Origin: Levilactobacillus wangkuiensis
GTDB taxonomy: Bacteria > Bacillota > Bacilli > Lactobacillales > Lactobacillaceae
Assembly: GCF_016861605.1 (NCBI RefSeq)
Contig: NZ_BOLM01000011.1
Location: forward strand, 1 to 64,000
Reading direction: 5' to 3'
DNA: 64,000 bases
Shown: positions 17,306 through 26,106 of the stretch, one piece after another
Position numbering within the stretch: the first letter of the stretch is position 1
Layout of the letters: each line of letters begins with the position of its first letter
Made by a program: the position numbers and the translations under genes
The notes under the pieces: model-generated
Databases searched by the model: none
The model's input: only the letters and a program-made list of their open reading frames with translations
Told to the model about the DNA's origin: nothing

Positions 17306-17653
17306 TCACGCAATAAACATGCTCAACAGGAACACGGCTAGTAAGCCGGTGACCACCGAAATGATCATGGAGCGCGTGCGGTAGGCAATGATGACGACGA
17401 TGACCGCCGCAATCATTTCAGAAAAATGGTTAAAGATAATTTGATAAGTGGCACTGTCGATGAAGATGTCCTTCACGATCAGCGCGGTAAATAATGAAAC
17501 CGGCACAAACTTCATCCACTCGTTGAACCATTCGGGAATGGCCCGCTTCGTGAACAACATTAAGGGAATGAAGCGCGGCACGAAGGCAACACAAAAGCCA
17601 AGAATGATCAACCAAAAGTGTTGCGTACTGTTCCACGTATTAACTGCATTCAT
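17306..17653 (-). CDS. azlD: AzlD family branched-chain amino acid transport subunit
   Basis: A 115-residue hydrophobic protein with about four membrane segments and the family's typical FVPRFIPLMLF and PVSLFTALIVKD motifs. With AzlC it forms a two-component exporter for branched-chain amino acids or related compounds. CAGGAG precedes the ATG, and the gene follows azlC by 17 bp, as is usual for the pair. Confidence 0.85.
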   Translation of the reverse strand: MNAVNTWNSTQHFWLIILGFCVAFVPRFIPLMLFTKRAIPEWFNEWMKFVPVSLFTALIVKDIFIDSATYQIIFNHFSEMIAAVIVVIIAYRTRSMIISVVTGLLAVFLLSMFIA

Positions 17654-17670
17654 ATAGCGTCTCCTGTATC

Positions 17671-18477
17671 CTAATCAGCGTCCGATTCACTCTCCACCGT
17701 TGACTTCTTCGAGCCCGGACTGCGGAGTTTCCACAGCCAGTGGCTATCTGGCAAGCGTTTGCGCAACGTCGTCTCCAGGAAGAACCCAATCAATGAAGCA
17801 ATAATCGTCGAAATAACCAGCCCTAACGTACTCTTGGTGAGCATCATGCAGAGCGCTGCCAGCACCCCAGAAAGCACACAAATGGCAATCGTCAAGCGGT
17901 TCTTGATCTGCATCACAATCATGTACAAGAACAACGCCGTTAGCGCAAAGTTCACGACTCCCAGGTCAATCTTCAGCGTGCTACCGATCAGACTCCCGAT
18001 AACGTTGCTGACGGCCCAGAACAGCAAGGAATAGTGCTCCACCATCAGGGCTTCCTTACCCGTCCACTTTTTATCCGTGGCAAATTTTAAGTAGTTTATG
18101 GCGTAATTTTCATCGTTTAAAGAAATCGCAAACGCAAATAAAAAGCGATTGGATTGGCCTTTTAAGTAAGGCGATAAACTCGAACTCAGTAATGCATACC
18201 GTAATTCCAAAAAGAACAACATCAAAACAATTGAAAGTAGTGGGGAATTAATGGTCAACATCGTGGCAATTAAGAATTGTGCCCCACCAGAAAAGATCAA
18301 TATCGAAACTAATCCAGTCAGTAAGGTATTGAACCCTGCCGCGTGTAGCAAAATCCCACAAGCCAGCCCAATCGGAATGTAACTCAAATTAAGGGGCATG
18401 GCTACCCGCAGTGTCGACCGCCATAAGGGTTCATTGGGGTCCGGCACCTGCTTGGGGTTTGGCCGTCGTTTATTCAA
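17671..18477 (-). CDS. azlC: AzlC family branched-chain amino acid transporter
   Basis: Signature segments are PLNLSYIPIGLACGILLHAAG and SGGAQFLIATML near the N-terminal third, followed by LRYALLSSSLSPYL and further membrane helices. I place the start at the TTG at 18477 because GGAGG lies 9 bases before it and gives 268 residues; the longest frame would add 23 residues containing that ribosome site. The role is export of branched-chain amino acids together with AzlD. Confidence 0.85.
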   Translation of the reverse strand: MNKRRPNPKQVPDPNEPLWRSTLRVAMPLNLSYIPIGLACGILLHAAGFNTLLTGLVSILIFSGGAQFLIATMLTINSPLLSIVLMLFFLELRYALLSSSLSPYLKGQSNRFLFAFAISLNDENYAINYLKFATDKKWTGKEALMVEHYSLLFWAVSNVIGSLIGSTLKIDLGVVNFALTALFLYMIVMQIKNRLTIAICVLSGVLAALCMMLTKSTLGLVISTIIASLIGFFLETTLRKRLPDSHWLWKLRSPGSKKSTVESESDAD

Positions 18478-18669
18478 GAATGTTTGCCTCCGTCGAATAC
18501 TCTGAGATATGAAGCAAGTTAATGGGTTTACATGATAAAACCACACGATGATATTTTAACATGTTTCACGTCATTTTCATATAACAGTTGTGATATTTAG
18601 CAAAGGTCAGCCCCGTTAACCCCTCGTTTGATTAGAGGTTTGTGAAAAAGTCCAGCGAATTTTCATCGT

Positions 18670-19173
18670 TTACTCGTCGGTTAAATGCTTGCCGTAGACT
18701 TCCAAATCGGCCGTGAAGCCCTGCATGTCGGCAATCGCTGGCAAATGGCCCCAGTGTTCATAACCGTGCTTCTCAAATAAATGACGACTGGCCTGGTTGT
18801 GGCCAAAGATCCGTGAAATAATCGTCGTCAGTCCCAGGCGTTTTCCGGCCCTCTCAGCCCATTCCACGGCTTGTCCACCTAAGTGGTGGCCCTGCGCCTC
18901 AGACGCCAAATACAGGGCAATTTCGGCCGTTTGCGCGTAGGCTACGCGATCACTGTAGGGTTCCAGCCCGACAAACCCGACAACTTGGCCATCCGCTTCG
19001 ATGACCCACAACGGAAAGTGGTCCGCGGAGAACTCTTGAAACCATGGCTGACGCTGAGCAACCGTCATCGGCGTCAGGTCGGCGGTACTCCCCTTGGTGG
19101 CAATTGCCTGATTATAAATTTCGACCACCCGCGGCTGATCAGCGGTGGTGGCTAACCGAAACGTGACTGACAT
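18670..19173 (-). CDS. GNAT family N-acetyltransferase (phosphinothricin acetyltransferase-like)
   Basis: A 167-residue GNAT fold with LATTADQPRVVEIYNQAIAT at the N-terminus, VGFVGLEPYSDR, and the acetyl-CoA region LYLASEAQGHHLGGQAVEWA followed by GHNQASRHLFEKHGYE. This order is typical of the PAT/YwnH group that acetylates small amines. The second ATG (19173) is favoured because GAGGG directly abuts the first one. The substrate is unknown. Confidence 0.8.
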   Translation of the reverse strand: MSVTFRLATTADQPRVVEIYNQAIATKGSTADLTPMTVAQRQPWFQEFSADHFPLWVIEADGQVVGFVGLEPYSDRVAYAQTAEIALYLASEAQGHHLGGQAVEWAERAGKRLGLTTIISRIFGHNQASRHLFEKHGYEHWGHLPAIADMQGFTADLEVYGKHLTDE

Positions 19174-19211
19174 ATCCATCCCTCATTTCTCTCAATAAAA
19201 TCGATTATACG

Positions 19212-19249
19212 CAAAAAGCGCCGCAAAACCAGTGGTTTCACGACGCTTC
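19212..19249 (-). terminator. Terminator of the YhgE/Pip gene
   Basis: AAGCGCCG/CGACGCTT is followed on the minus strand by TTTTTGCG. Confidence 0.75.
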
Positions 19250-19260
19250 CATTTTAAATT

Positions 19261-22200
19261 TTATGAATGTGAATTCGACTCTGGGTCTTCAACGGCCTGG
19301 AGTTTTTGATTATCATCCAGTTGTGACTTGCCCATGAGATGCTTCTTCTGCAGCCAAATCATCGTTGGCCAGAGCAGTGCTAAACCAATGATGGTAAAGA
19401 GTGCTAAGACCCATAAGGCTTGACCGACCATTCCCGACATCCCCGACGTAATGGCTTCACGGAATCCGAGGATTGAGTAAGTCATTGGCAAGAATGGGTG
19501 AACGACGTTGTAGAAGTGGTTGGTGACCTCCATTGGGAACGTCCCACCGGAACCACCAAGTTGCAACATCAGGAGAACCATGGCGATGAAACGACCAGGG
19601 TTGTCCAGTAACATCGACAGGAACATGACGATAAACATCGACGCTTCCGCGAAGAAGATGGAAATCAGAATCATTTGACCTGGGTGATCAACACTCAAGC
19701 CACCTAACATCATCAGGACGGGTTCGATCAGACCCATGGCGAGCCCTTCGGCGGCACCAATGGAAACCTTACTCAAGTACCAGCCAGTGGCACTCCCACC
19801 TTCGCGTGAAACCTTCCGAATTGGGAAGGCAAAGTTGAAGACCAGGGCCCCAACGTAGAGGGCAACGGATAACACGTAAGGTGCTAAGGCGTGACCATAG
19901 TTAGGCACGTAGCTGTAGCTCTCGTGCTTCAAATGCGTTGGTGCGGCAAACATGTCGGCCGTCTTGTTGGTCAACGGTTGCGCCTTGAGTTGATCAGCAC
20001 CACTCTTCAGGGACTTGGCCAGCGTGCCATTCCCCTTCTTGAGCTTGTTGGCACCCTGCATCAGCTTGTTGCTGTTGTCGTCCAATTGTTGTGAGCCATC
20101 GGCCAGTTGGTTGACCCCGCTGGTTAAAGCAGGCACCTTGCTGTTCAAGGTGTTCAACCCAGAGGTCAATTGACCGGCACCGTTGGTCAGTTGGCTAGAA
20201 GCACTAGTCAGCTTGTTGCCAGCGGCGGTCAGCTTAGGCGTGTTGGCGTTGAGCTTGTTGCCGGCAGCCGTTAACTTGCCCGTATTGGCGTTCAACTGGT
20301 TCACACCAGCAGCGGCCGTCTTCAGCCCACCGTTCAATTGCGTAGCCCCAGCAGCAACCTTCTTGGACCCACTCTTCAGGGCAGGACCGTTCTTAGCTAA
20401 CTTGGCCGTCCCATTCATGATCTGGGTGACCCCGTCGGTTAAGGTTGGCACTTGTTTATTAAGACTTGATAAACCATTACTTAAGGTAGTTGACCCGGCA
20501 AAGGCTTGATCAACACCAGAAGTATATTGGCCAAGGCCCGTATTAAGAGTGGAAGCACCTTGACTGACTTGTTGTGCACCATCCACCAGTTTTTGAAGCT
20601 CAGCAGAATTAGAAGACAATGACTGTAATGATGACAATCCCGTCTGCAATTTATCAAAATTAACATTTTCTGCTGCTAATACAACATTAGCCAATTCTGT
20701 CGTAGTTGCTGTATCAATACCACTTGTGCTCAGTTGTGTCAGAATACCATCCAGTGTCTTCTGAACATTAGCTGTAGCAGTGGTCACGGCTTGTGTAGCT
20801 GCATCTAAATCACTAATCTCGCTCGTCAAATTAGCTGAACGAGTCTGAGTAACTGCCTTGTTGCTCGTAGTGCCGTCCTCTTGAATACTCTTTAACTGGC
20901 CTTGCAGTGTTTCGGCTGCAGATTTAACTTTTTCGCTATCGTCGCTATTCGCAATAATGGTTTGTGCAGTTTTTTGTGCAGCCGCAGCGTCATTCTTAAC
21001 GTCTGAATTAGCAGTCGCTTCATTTGTCGTAGTTGTTGAACCCTGGGCTGCACTACTCTTGAGGGCATCAGCTGCCTTCTTTTGTGCCTCTGTAGCAGCA
21101 GCTAGCTCTTGCTTGGCCTTTGCTAATTCTGTCAAGGATGGTGTTAATGCTGTCGCTGCTTGTTGAACCGCCTTATTGCTCTTCAATGGTGCAATGCTTT
21201 GAATCAGGCCTTGAACTTTTGTCAATTCTCCTGCAATCGAGTCACCATTATCATCTTTAGCAGTCAAACCGCTTAGTTGCGATTGCACGGACAGAACGCC
21301 CTGATAAACTTGATTAGCGCCACTGGTTAACTCACCCGCACCAGAGTTCAGTTTTTTAGAATTACCGCTAAGCTCTGATAAACCACTATTCAGTGACTTA
21401 CCGCCGGTGTACAACTGAGAAACACCATCTGCTAACGGCCCAACACCCTTACCCAAAGTCTTCACCCCAGAGTTCAACGTGTAAACCCCATTAACGTAGG
21501 TGTAAGTCCCAGACTTTAAAGACTTGGCCCCGGAAGCTAATTGGGAAGTCCCGGCGGTCAACTTAGGCATCCCCGCACTCAGTTTGCTGACACCACCGGT
21601 AAATTGGTTAACCCCACTAGTGTATTGGCCAACCCCACTAGTATAGGTATTAACCCCACTAGCGAATTGTCCCACACCAGCCGTGTAGGTGCCTAAACCG
21701 GTCTGTAACGTCTTCGCCCCGGTCGATAATTTTTGAATCCCGGTAGCTAATGGCGTCACGGACGTCTTCATTTGTTGCAGGCCGTTGTTCAACGTGTGAA
21801 CCCCGGTCGTGTAAGTGTTCAGGCCATCCGTCAAGGTAACCGTCCCGTTCTTCAACTGAGCGGACCCCTTGGCAGCCTTGTCCATCCCCTTACCAACGGC
21901 GAAGATTTGCTTAAAGGTAGCTTGGGCATAGGCCTTCGTCACCTTGGCACGAATTTCGCTGTCCAGCTTGGAGGACCCTACTTCACTCATAACCTGAGCG
22001 ATGTAGTTGGCGGAACCGTTCGTCTTGTAGGTAAACGTCATCTTCTTCGGGTGCTTGTTCAGCGCCGTCGCAGCGTTTGCCGAAAAGTTCTTAGGGAACG
22101 TAATAACGGTATAGTATTTGTGGTGCTTCAGCCCGTCAGCCGCCGTCTTAGCGGAAACGAACTTCCATCCCAACTGCTTGTTCTTCTTCAAGTTGGTAAT

Positions 22201-22419
22201 CGTTTGATCCCCAACGTTTAATTTTTGGCCTTGGTAAGTCACCGGCTTATCCTGGTTAACCACCGCAACGGGCAGTTCACCGGTTTCACCGTACGGGTCC
22301 CAAACCGATTTCAGAAAGAAGATACTGTAGAGGAATGGAATAAACATAATGGCCAACACGGAGATCAAAATCAACCGGTTGTGCCGAATGTAATTCCACT
22401 CGCCTTTAATCATGTTCAC
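19261..22419 (-). CDS. YhgE/Pip domain membrane protein (phage-infection-protein / ESX-like ABC-2 family)
   Basis: The protein has 1052 residues. One N-terminal membrane helix with NRLILISVLAIMFIPFLYSI is followed by DPYGETGELPVAVVNQD, the YhgE signature. A very long extracellular part then carries dozens of LxxGxxxLxxG repeats (residues about 190-860), and the C-terminus has about five helices (VRKVSREGGSATGWYLSK onward). Homologs are phage receptors in lactococci (Pip), and others resemble type VII secretion EsaA. GTG 22419 is chosen because AAGGGAG lies 9 bases upstream. The central part (about 20480-21330) is Ala/Thr-rich, predicted coiled coil and more AT-rich than the flanks, like an inserted variable segment. 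A small palindrome upstream could be its operator. Confidence 0.85.
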   Translation of the reverse strand: MNMIKGEWNYIRHNRLILISVLAIMFIPFLYSIFFLKSVWDPYGETGELPVAVVNQDKPVTYQGQKLNVGDQTITNLKKNKQLGWKFVSAKTAADGLKHHKYYTVITFPKNFSANAATALNKHPKKMTFTYKTNGSANYIAQVMSEVGSSKLDSEIRAKVTKAYAQATFKQIFAVGKGMDKAAKGSAQLKNGTVTLTDGLNTYTTGVHTLNNGLQQMKTSVTPLATGIQKLSTGAKTLQTGLGTYTAGVGQFASGVNTYTSGVGQYTSGVNQFTGGVSKLSAGMPKLTAGTSQLASGAKSLKSGTYTYVNGVYTLNSGVKTLGKGVGPLADGVSQLYTGGKSLNSGLSELSGNSKKLNSGAGELTSGANQVYQGVLSVQSQLSGLTAKDDNGDSIAGELTKVQGLIQSIAPLKSNKAVQQAATALTPSLTELAKAKQELAAATEAQKKAADALKSSAAQGSTTTTNEATANSDVKNDAAAAQKTAQTIIANSDDSEKVKSAAETLQGQLKSIQEDGTTSNKAVTQTRSANLTSEISDLDAATQAVTTATANVQKTLDGILTQLSTSGIDTATTTELANVVLAAENVNFDKLQTGLSSLQSLSSNSAELQKLVDGAQQVSQGASTLNTGLGQYTSGVDQAFAGSTTLSNGLSSLNKQVPTLTDGVTQIMNGTAKLAKNGPALKSGSKKVAAGATQLNGGLKTAAAGVNQLNANTGKLTAAGNKLNANTPKLTAAGNKLTSASSQLTNGAGQLTSGLNTLNSKVPALTSGVNQLADGSQQLDDNSNKLMQGANKLKKGNGTLAKSLKSGADQLKAQPLTNKTADMFAAPTHLKHESYSYVPNYGHALAPYVLSVALYVGALVFNFAFPIRKVSREGGSATGWYLSKVSIGAAEGLAMGLIEPVLMMLGGLSVDHPGQMILISIFFAEASMFIVMFLSMLLDNPGRFIAMVLLMLQLGGSGGTFPMEVTNHFYNVVHPFLPMTYSILGFREAITSGMSGMVGQALWVLALFTIIGLALLWPTMIWLQKKHLMGKSQLDDNQKLQAVEDPESNSHS

Positions 22420-22503
22420 GAATGCCAACTCCCTTTTCCTCAAAATAATCTTAAAATTGCGCGTTCTCAGCTAATGTTAAACAGTATCTTCGCACATTAA
22501 TAC

Positions 22504-22515
22504 TTGACTTGTCAA
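22504..22515. promoter_or_regulatory. Small palindrome upstream of the YhgE/Pip gene
   Basis: TTGACTTGTCAA (arms TTGAC/GTCAA) lies 85 bp before the start, in the promoter region. It could be a TetR-type half-operator, but no adjacent regulator supports this. Confidence 0.25.
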
Positions 22516-22773
22516 AACAACAACACGCCATCAACAATCTAACGTAATCGCCACCAACAGTGTAAAATCAACGTTTAGCCAACTTTTTATAAAATAAAAT
22601 AAATTTCAGACACCTTTAAGGTTGGTGCTTAACTACATAAAATATTATATCCCACGCGTCAACTAGGTACATTGATTTGAATCAAGCGGGCCGGGTCTGC
22701 GGCTGTCTCTGACTTCCAGGGGGCCCCGCTATGGCTCCTACCAGTTGAACAACTAGTCACACTTCAATCACAC
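22516..22773. other. Intergenic stretch, nothing recognised
   Basis: Between the YhgE promoter region and a duplicated terminator. A GC-rich patch at 22685-22735 contains GGGCC/GGCCC but does not match the repeat family. Confidence 0.4.
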
Positions 22774-22816
22774 TAAAAAATCCCCAACCAGAGTAACCAC
22801 TCCGATTGAAGATTTT
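22774..22816 (-). terminator. Terminator, left copy of a duplication
   Basis: AATCTTCAATC..GAGT pairs with ACTC..GTTGGGGATT, followed by TTTTTAGTG on the minus strand. A second copy stands at 23136-23176. Confidence 0.6.
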
Positions 22817-22865
22817 AACTTACACATTTAATTGAAACCATTCACACAAACGACAACCGTCAGTT

Positions 22866-23100
22866 TGTTCTAAACCTGTGTCAGTCCCAGGGCCGGTGAA
22901 AATGGACCGAGCGTGGTCAGTCTTAGTGACCAGAGGCGGATCAAGGTGCCCGGCTGTGTCGATGGCCTTGGCTGGGGTATTCTCCCAGCCTAGCCCATGG
23001 GACAACCTTTGAGACCGCTCCCCAGGCTCAAAGTTGAGGTGGAAGCCCGCTCCTCAGGCTGGAACCGACCCCACAGCAGGGCACCTTGAATCCGCCATCG
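22866..23100 (+). repeat. Cloverleaf repeat E9, subtype B behind a subtype C left arm
   Basis: It starts like E10 (GTTCTAAACCTGTGT, then GGGCCGGTGAAAATGGAC) but then switches to a complete subtype B body (GACCAGAGGCGG to CACCTTGAATCCGCC). No right-hand subtype C arm is present, so one end was lost. The H1 arms GGCCTTGGCTGGG and CCCAGCCTAGCCC are near-perfect. Confidence 0.75.
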
Positions 23101-23135
23101 AATGTACTGCAAAAGGATAACCTAACCTACACCAT

Positions 23136-23176
23136 TAAAAAATCCCCAACCAGAGTAACCACCCTGATTGAGGATT
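23136..23176 (-). terminator. Terminator of dacA, right copy of a duplication
   Basis: Same hairpin as at 22774-22816. It lies about 260 bp beyond the dacA stop with repeat E10 between them. Confidence 0.7.
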
Positions 23177-23222
23177 CTAACTTACACTTTTAAATGAAAC
23201 CACCCAAACGACAATCGTTGGT

Positions 23223-23446
23223 TTGTTCTAAACCAGTGTTAGCCGCAGGGCTGGTGAAAATGGACTCAGCCGTGGGAATTCTCTTAGCGGCTTTGCCGCT
23301 TAGAGAATTGGTATCTTTAAGACTCGCTTCTCAGAGGCTTAAAGTAAGCCTGGAGACCGCTCTTCGGCTCCAGGTGTCCGCCCACAGCGTCCCGGTCCAT
23401 TTTCACCAGTCCGGAGGCGCGGACAAGACACCAAGGTTTAGAACAA
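23223..23446 (+). repeat. Cloverleaf repeat E10, subtype C (clearest copy)
   Basis: The outer arms TTGTTCTAAACC (23223-23234) and GGTTTAGAACAA (23435-23446) are perfect complements, and the right arm contains the last codons and stop of dacA. The second stem is GCTGGTGAAAATGGAC with its complement near 23396-23411. H1 is AATTCTCTTAGCGGC/GCCGCTTAGAGAATT (23277-23309), H2 is CTTTAAG/CTTAAAG (23315-23344) and H3 is CCTGGAG/CTCCAGG (23349-23374). Together they form a four-way junction. Confidence 0.85.
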
Positions 23447-24760
23447 TGCGACGATGGCGCGCCACATGCGGACGAAGACGTTCGCCTTCTCCACCGCTCC
23501 AGTAACCTTAACCGGCACGCGAGTCGTCTTGGTATTCCCCAAGAAGCCCAGTTGATCGCCCTTCAAGGAAATGTTGGCGGTCCCAACGACCGTGTTCTTG
23601 GCAACGGGTGCTTCCAAGGCCTTGTTCTTAACCAGCTTGCTCTTCAGCGTCGTGGTGGATTGGACATTGCTAGCGACTTGGTCGTTGCGAATCCACAGCT
23701 TCAGGCCCTGGGTCAACACGGTCTTAGCCGTCTTTTCCTTGGCATCGTTGGTCTTGACCGTCTTACTGCCAGTCACCTGGCTACCGGCCTTGACGTTAAT
23801 CGTCTTGAAGTTGTTGTAAACGTAAGACATCATCTTCTGCGTTTGCTTGAAACGAGAAGGGTCGGTCTCGGACTTGTGGGCCGCGTGTAGCACGACGGTC
23901 ACGATCCGGTTACCGTCATTATTGGCGGTCCCGGTAAAGTTGGCGCCGGCCGCGTCGGAGGTCCCGGTCTTCAAGCCGTCCACGTGAAGTTTTGCGTATG
24001 AGGCGGACAGGCCCTTCAACATCCAGTTCCAGTTTTCCATCTTGGTGGCGTCGTTGGTGCCCTTTTCAAACCACATCTTCTTAACGCTGGTGGTCTGCAG
24101 GACTTCTGGATACTTGTTTAACAGCGCGACGGCCAATTTAGCTTGGTCGGCAGCGGACCATTCGTTTTCGGCGGAACCGGCCTCGTTGTCGTAGCCCAGC
24201 TTACCGACTTGCTTGTTCGTCAGCCCACAAGCGTTGTAAATTTTGACATTTGTCATGCCCAATTTCTTGGCTTGGGCCCGCATCTTAGCCACGAAGGCGT
24301 GTGGTGACCCGGCAACCGCCGTCCCCAGGGCTTCGATGGCCCCGTTGGCGGAGTAAATCAGGGACGCTTGGTACAGCGCCTTGACCGTGTACTTGTGACC
24401 CGCGCGTAGCGGCACGTTGGACAGGTTGGTGTTTTGTGCGACCTTGGCCGTAGCTTTATTAATCGTGATTTTTTGGTCCCACTTCAGCTGACCGTTGTGG
24501 ACCGCGTCGAGCACCAAATAGATGGACAACAGCTTGGTCATCGAGGCGACTGGCAAGGCTTGATCACTATTTTTATCATAGAGAATCTGTCCAGTCTTGG
24601 CATCGACGGCAATCCCGGCCTTGGCCTTCAGGTTGACCGTGGTGCTGGTACTGGTCGTGGCCGCCTGGGCCGTGACCGGCGCGCTAAGGGTACTGAGGCT
24701 TCCGGCAAACAGCGTCATTGCCGTTACCAAGCCCATAACAACTCGTTTTAAACGTTTCAT
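23438..24760 (-). CDS. dacA: D-alanyl-D-alanine carboxypeptidase, PBP5 family
   Basis: The enzyme trims the terminal D-Ala from peptidoglycan pentapeptides outside the membrane. The 440-residue precursor has a signal peptide ending near VTAQAA. The penicillin-binding motifs are ASMTKL (SxxK, about residue 72), YSAN (SxN, about 137) and DGLKTGTSD (KTG, about 258). The C-terminal part (from about 310) is the PBP5_C beta domain, and the last residues FVRMWRAIVAL form an amphipathic membrane anchor. The ATG at 24760 has GAGGAG 9 bases upstream. It follows the histidine kinase gene by 49 bp, so it is probably controlled by that two-component system. Confidence 0.93.
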   Translation of the reverse strand: MKRLKRVVMGLVTAMTLFAGSLSTLSAPVTAQAATTSTSTTVNLKAKAGIAVDAKTGQILYDKNSDQALPVASMTKLLSIYLVLDAVHNGQLKWDQKITINKATAKVAQNTNLSNVPLRAGHKYTVKALYQASLIYSANGAIEALGTAVAGSPHAFVAKMRAQAKKLGMTNVKIYNACGLTNKQVGKLGYDNEAGSAENEWSAADQAKLAVALLNKYPEVLQTTSVKKMWFEKGTNDATKMENWNWMLKGLSASYAKLHVDGLKTGTSDAAGANFTGTANNDGNRIVTVVLHAAHKSETDPSRFKQTQKMMSYVYNNFKTINVKAGSQVTGSKTVKTNDAKEKTAKTVLTQGLKLWIRNDQVASNVQSTTTLKSKLVKNKALEAPVAKNTVVGTANISLKGDQLGFLGNTKTTRVPVKVTGAVEKANVFVRMWRAIVALF

Positions 24761-24809
24761 CAATGAAAACTCCTCTATCTTATGTAGTTACCGGAAAAGT
24801 CCGGCAGCT

Positions 24810-25985
24810 TTAGTTGACCGCGCCCGCCGTTTTTAACCGCTGGGGAATGGCCAAGGGTTGATCATGTTTAACAGGTAAATGAATCACGAAACTGGTCAGG
24901 TCGTCGTCGGATTCGACGTAGATGTACCCGCCGTGCAGGGCCACGATGCTTTGCGCAATCGCCAGCCCCAACCCGGTCCCGCCAGTTTCCTTGGAACGGG
25001 ATTCTTCCACACGGTAAAACCGTTCGAAAATGAGGGCCAGCGACTCCTTGGGAATCTTAGGACCATCGTTGGTCACGCGGACCTCCAACTCGTTGTCGCT
25101 GACGCGCTTGGCTAGCAGGTTGATTTCTTTCCCGCCATCGCCGTACTTCAGCGCGTTTGAGACCAGGTTGTTAAACACCCGGACCAACTTCTCGGGGTCG
25201 GCTTCCATCATTAAACTAGCCGGCTCGCTGGCCGCACCAATCGTCATGCCCTTCTTCTGGGCCTCCAACTCGAAGCTGGCGCCCAGCTGTTCTAGCATGG
25301 CGGCCAGGTCGATGGTCGTCAGGCTCAGCGGCGTGTCCGTCTGGCGGACCTTGGTGTACTCGAACAGGTCGTCCACCAGGGACTTCATCTGTTTCGATTT
25401 CAAAAAGGCCGTGTGCGTGTATTTCAAAACGTCTTCTTGACTGTGATACTGCTGGTCTTCGATCAAGCCCAGGTAGCCGATGATCGACGTCAACGGCGTC
25501 CGGATATCGTGGCTAACGTTGGTGATCAGTTCGTCCTTGGACTTCTCAATCGCCCGCTCCTCATCCATCGAGTGAATGACGGAATCGACCAGGGCATTGA
25601 CAGAATCCACGACCCGCTGCACGTCGCCGCTGACCCGGAACGGAATCCGGTGGTCAAAATGGCCGTTGGCAATGTAATGCAGCTCCTCAATGATATGGTG
25701 CAGCTGCATTTGCCGGTAGCGCCGAATCAGCCGCCACCAGACGACCAAGGCGTCCGCGATGATCATGAAGCCAATGAAGACATTTTCCCAGCTCCACAGC
25801 TGAAAGTGATTCGGGCCAAAGACCACGGACCGTTTGATGATAAAAATCCCGTCCCGTAGTCCGGGGTTGCTCTGAATGGCTTGGCTGATCAGCACCAGCA
25901 GCGCCAGGTTCAGCATCAACAGCAGGATGACCGTGACGACGCCTTCCATGAACAGCGCGCTTTTCTCGCGAGTGGTTAGCTTCAT
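24810..25985 (-). CDS. Sensor histidine kinase (VanS-like)
   Basis: A 391-residue membrane sensor kinase with two membrane segments (about 10-35 and 60-80), a short extracellular loop and a HAMP-like region. The dimerisation/phosphoacceptor box is ELITNVSHDIRTPLTSIIGY (His near residue 170), the N box is VFNNLVSNALKYG and the G boxes include GGTGLGLAIAQSIV. I start it at the ATG at 25985, which overlaps the TGA of a 17-codon leader frame; an upstream in-frame ATG at 26027 has a poorly spaced ribosome site. It pairs with the response regulator at 26745-27434 although two repeat elements separate them, and probably controls dacA and envelope homeostasis. Confidence 0.9.
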   Translation of the reverse strand: MKLTTREKSALFMEGVVTVILLLMLNLALLVLISQAIQSNPGLRDGIFIIKRSVVFGPNHFQLWSWENVFIGFMIIADALVVWWRLIRRYRQMQLHHIIEELHYIANGHFDHRIPFRVSGDVQRVVDSVNALVDSVIHSMDEERAIEKSKDELITNVSHDIRTPLTSIIGYLGLIEDQQYHSQEDVLKYTHTAFLKSKQMKSLVDDLFEYTKVRQTDTPLSLTTIDLAAMLEQLGASFELEAQKKGMTIGAASEPASLMMEADPEKLVRVFNNLVSNALKYGDGGKEINLLAKRVSDNELEVRVTNDGPKIPKESLALIFERFYRVEESRSKETGGTGLGLAIAQSIVALHGGYIYVESDDDLTSFVIHLPVKHDQPLAIPQRLKTAGAVN

Positions 25986-26035
25986 GCTGCGGCCCCCCGC
26001 GGACGATTCTGTTGGACTTGTTCCCATTTGCCCAT
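25982..26035 (-). CDS. 17-codon leader peptide frame translationally coupled to the kinase gene
   Basis: AAGGAG with 6-base spacing precedes ATG at 26035. The frame encodes MGKWEQVQQNRPRGAAA and its TGA overlaps the kinase ATG as ATGA. This is the best Shine-Dalgarno in the region, so ribosomes may load here and restart into the kinase. Whether the peptide itself matters is unknown. Confidence 0.4.
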   Translation of the reverse strand: MGKWEQVQQNRPRGAAA

Positions 26036-26106
26036 AACTTACTCCTTCTCCAATTGGTGAAACTTCTGTTTTAAATTAGATTGTGTTAGTGCAAAGTGCT
26101 CATGCT

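Noticed and set aside
22685-22735. A further cloverleaf copy in a GC-rich patch
   Set aside because: It lacks the junction sequence and H2/H3; GGGCC/GGCCC alone is not enough.
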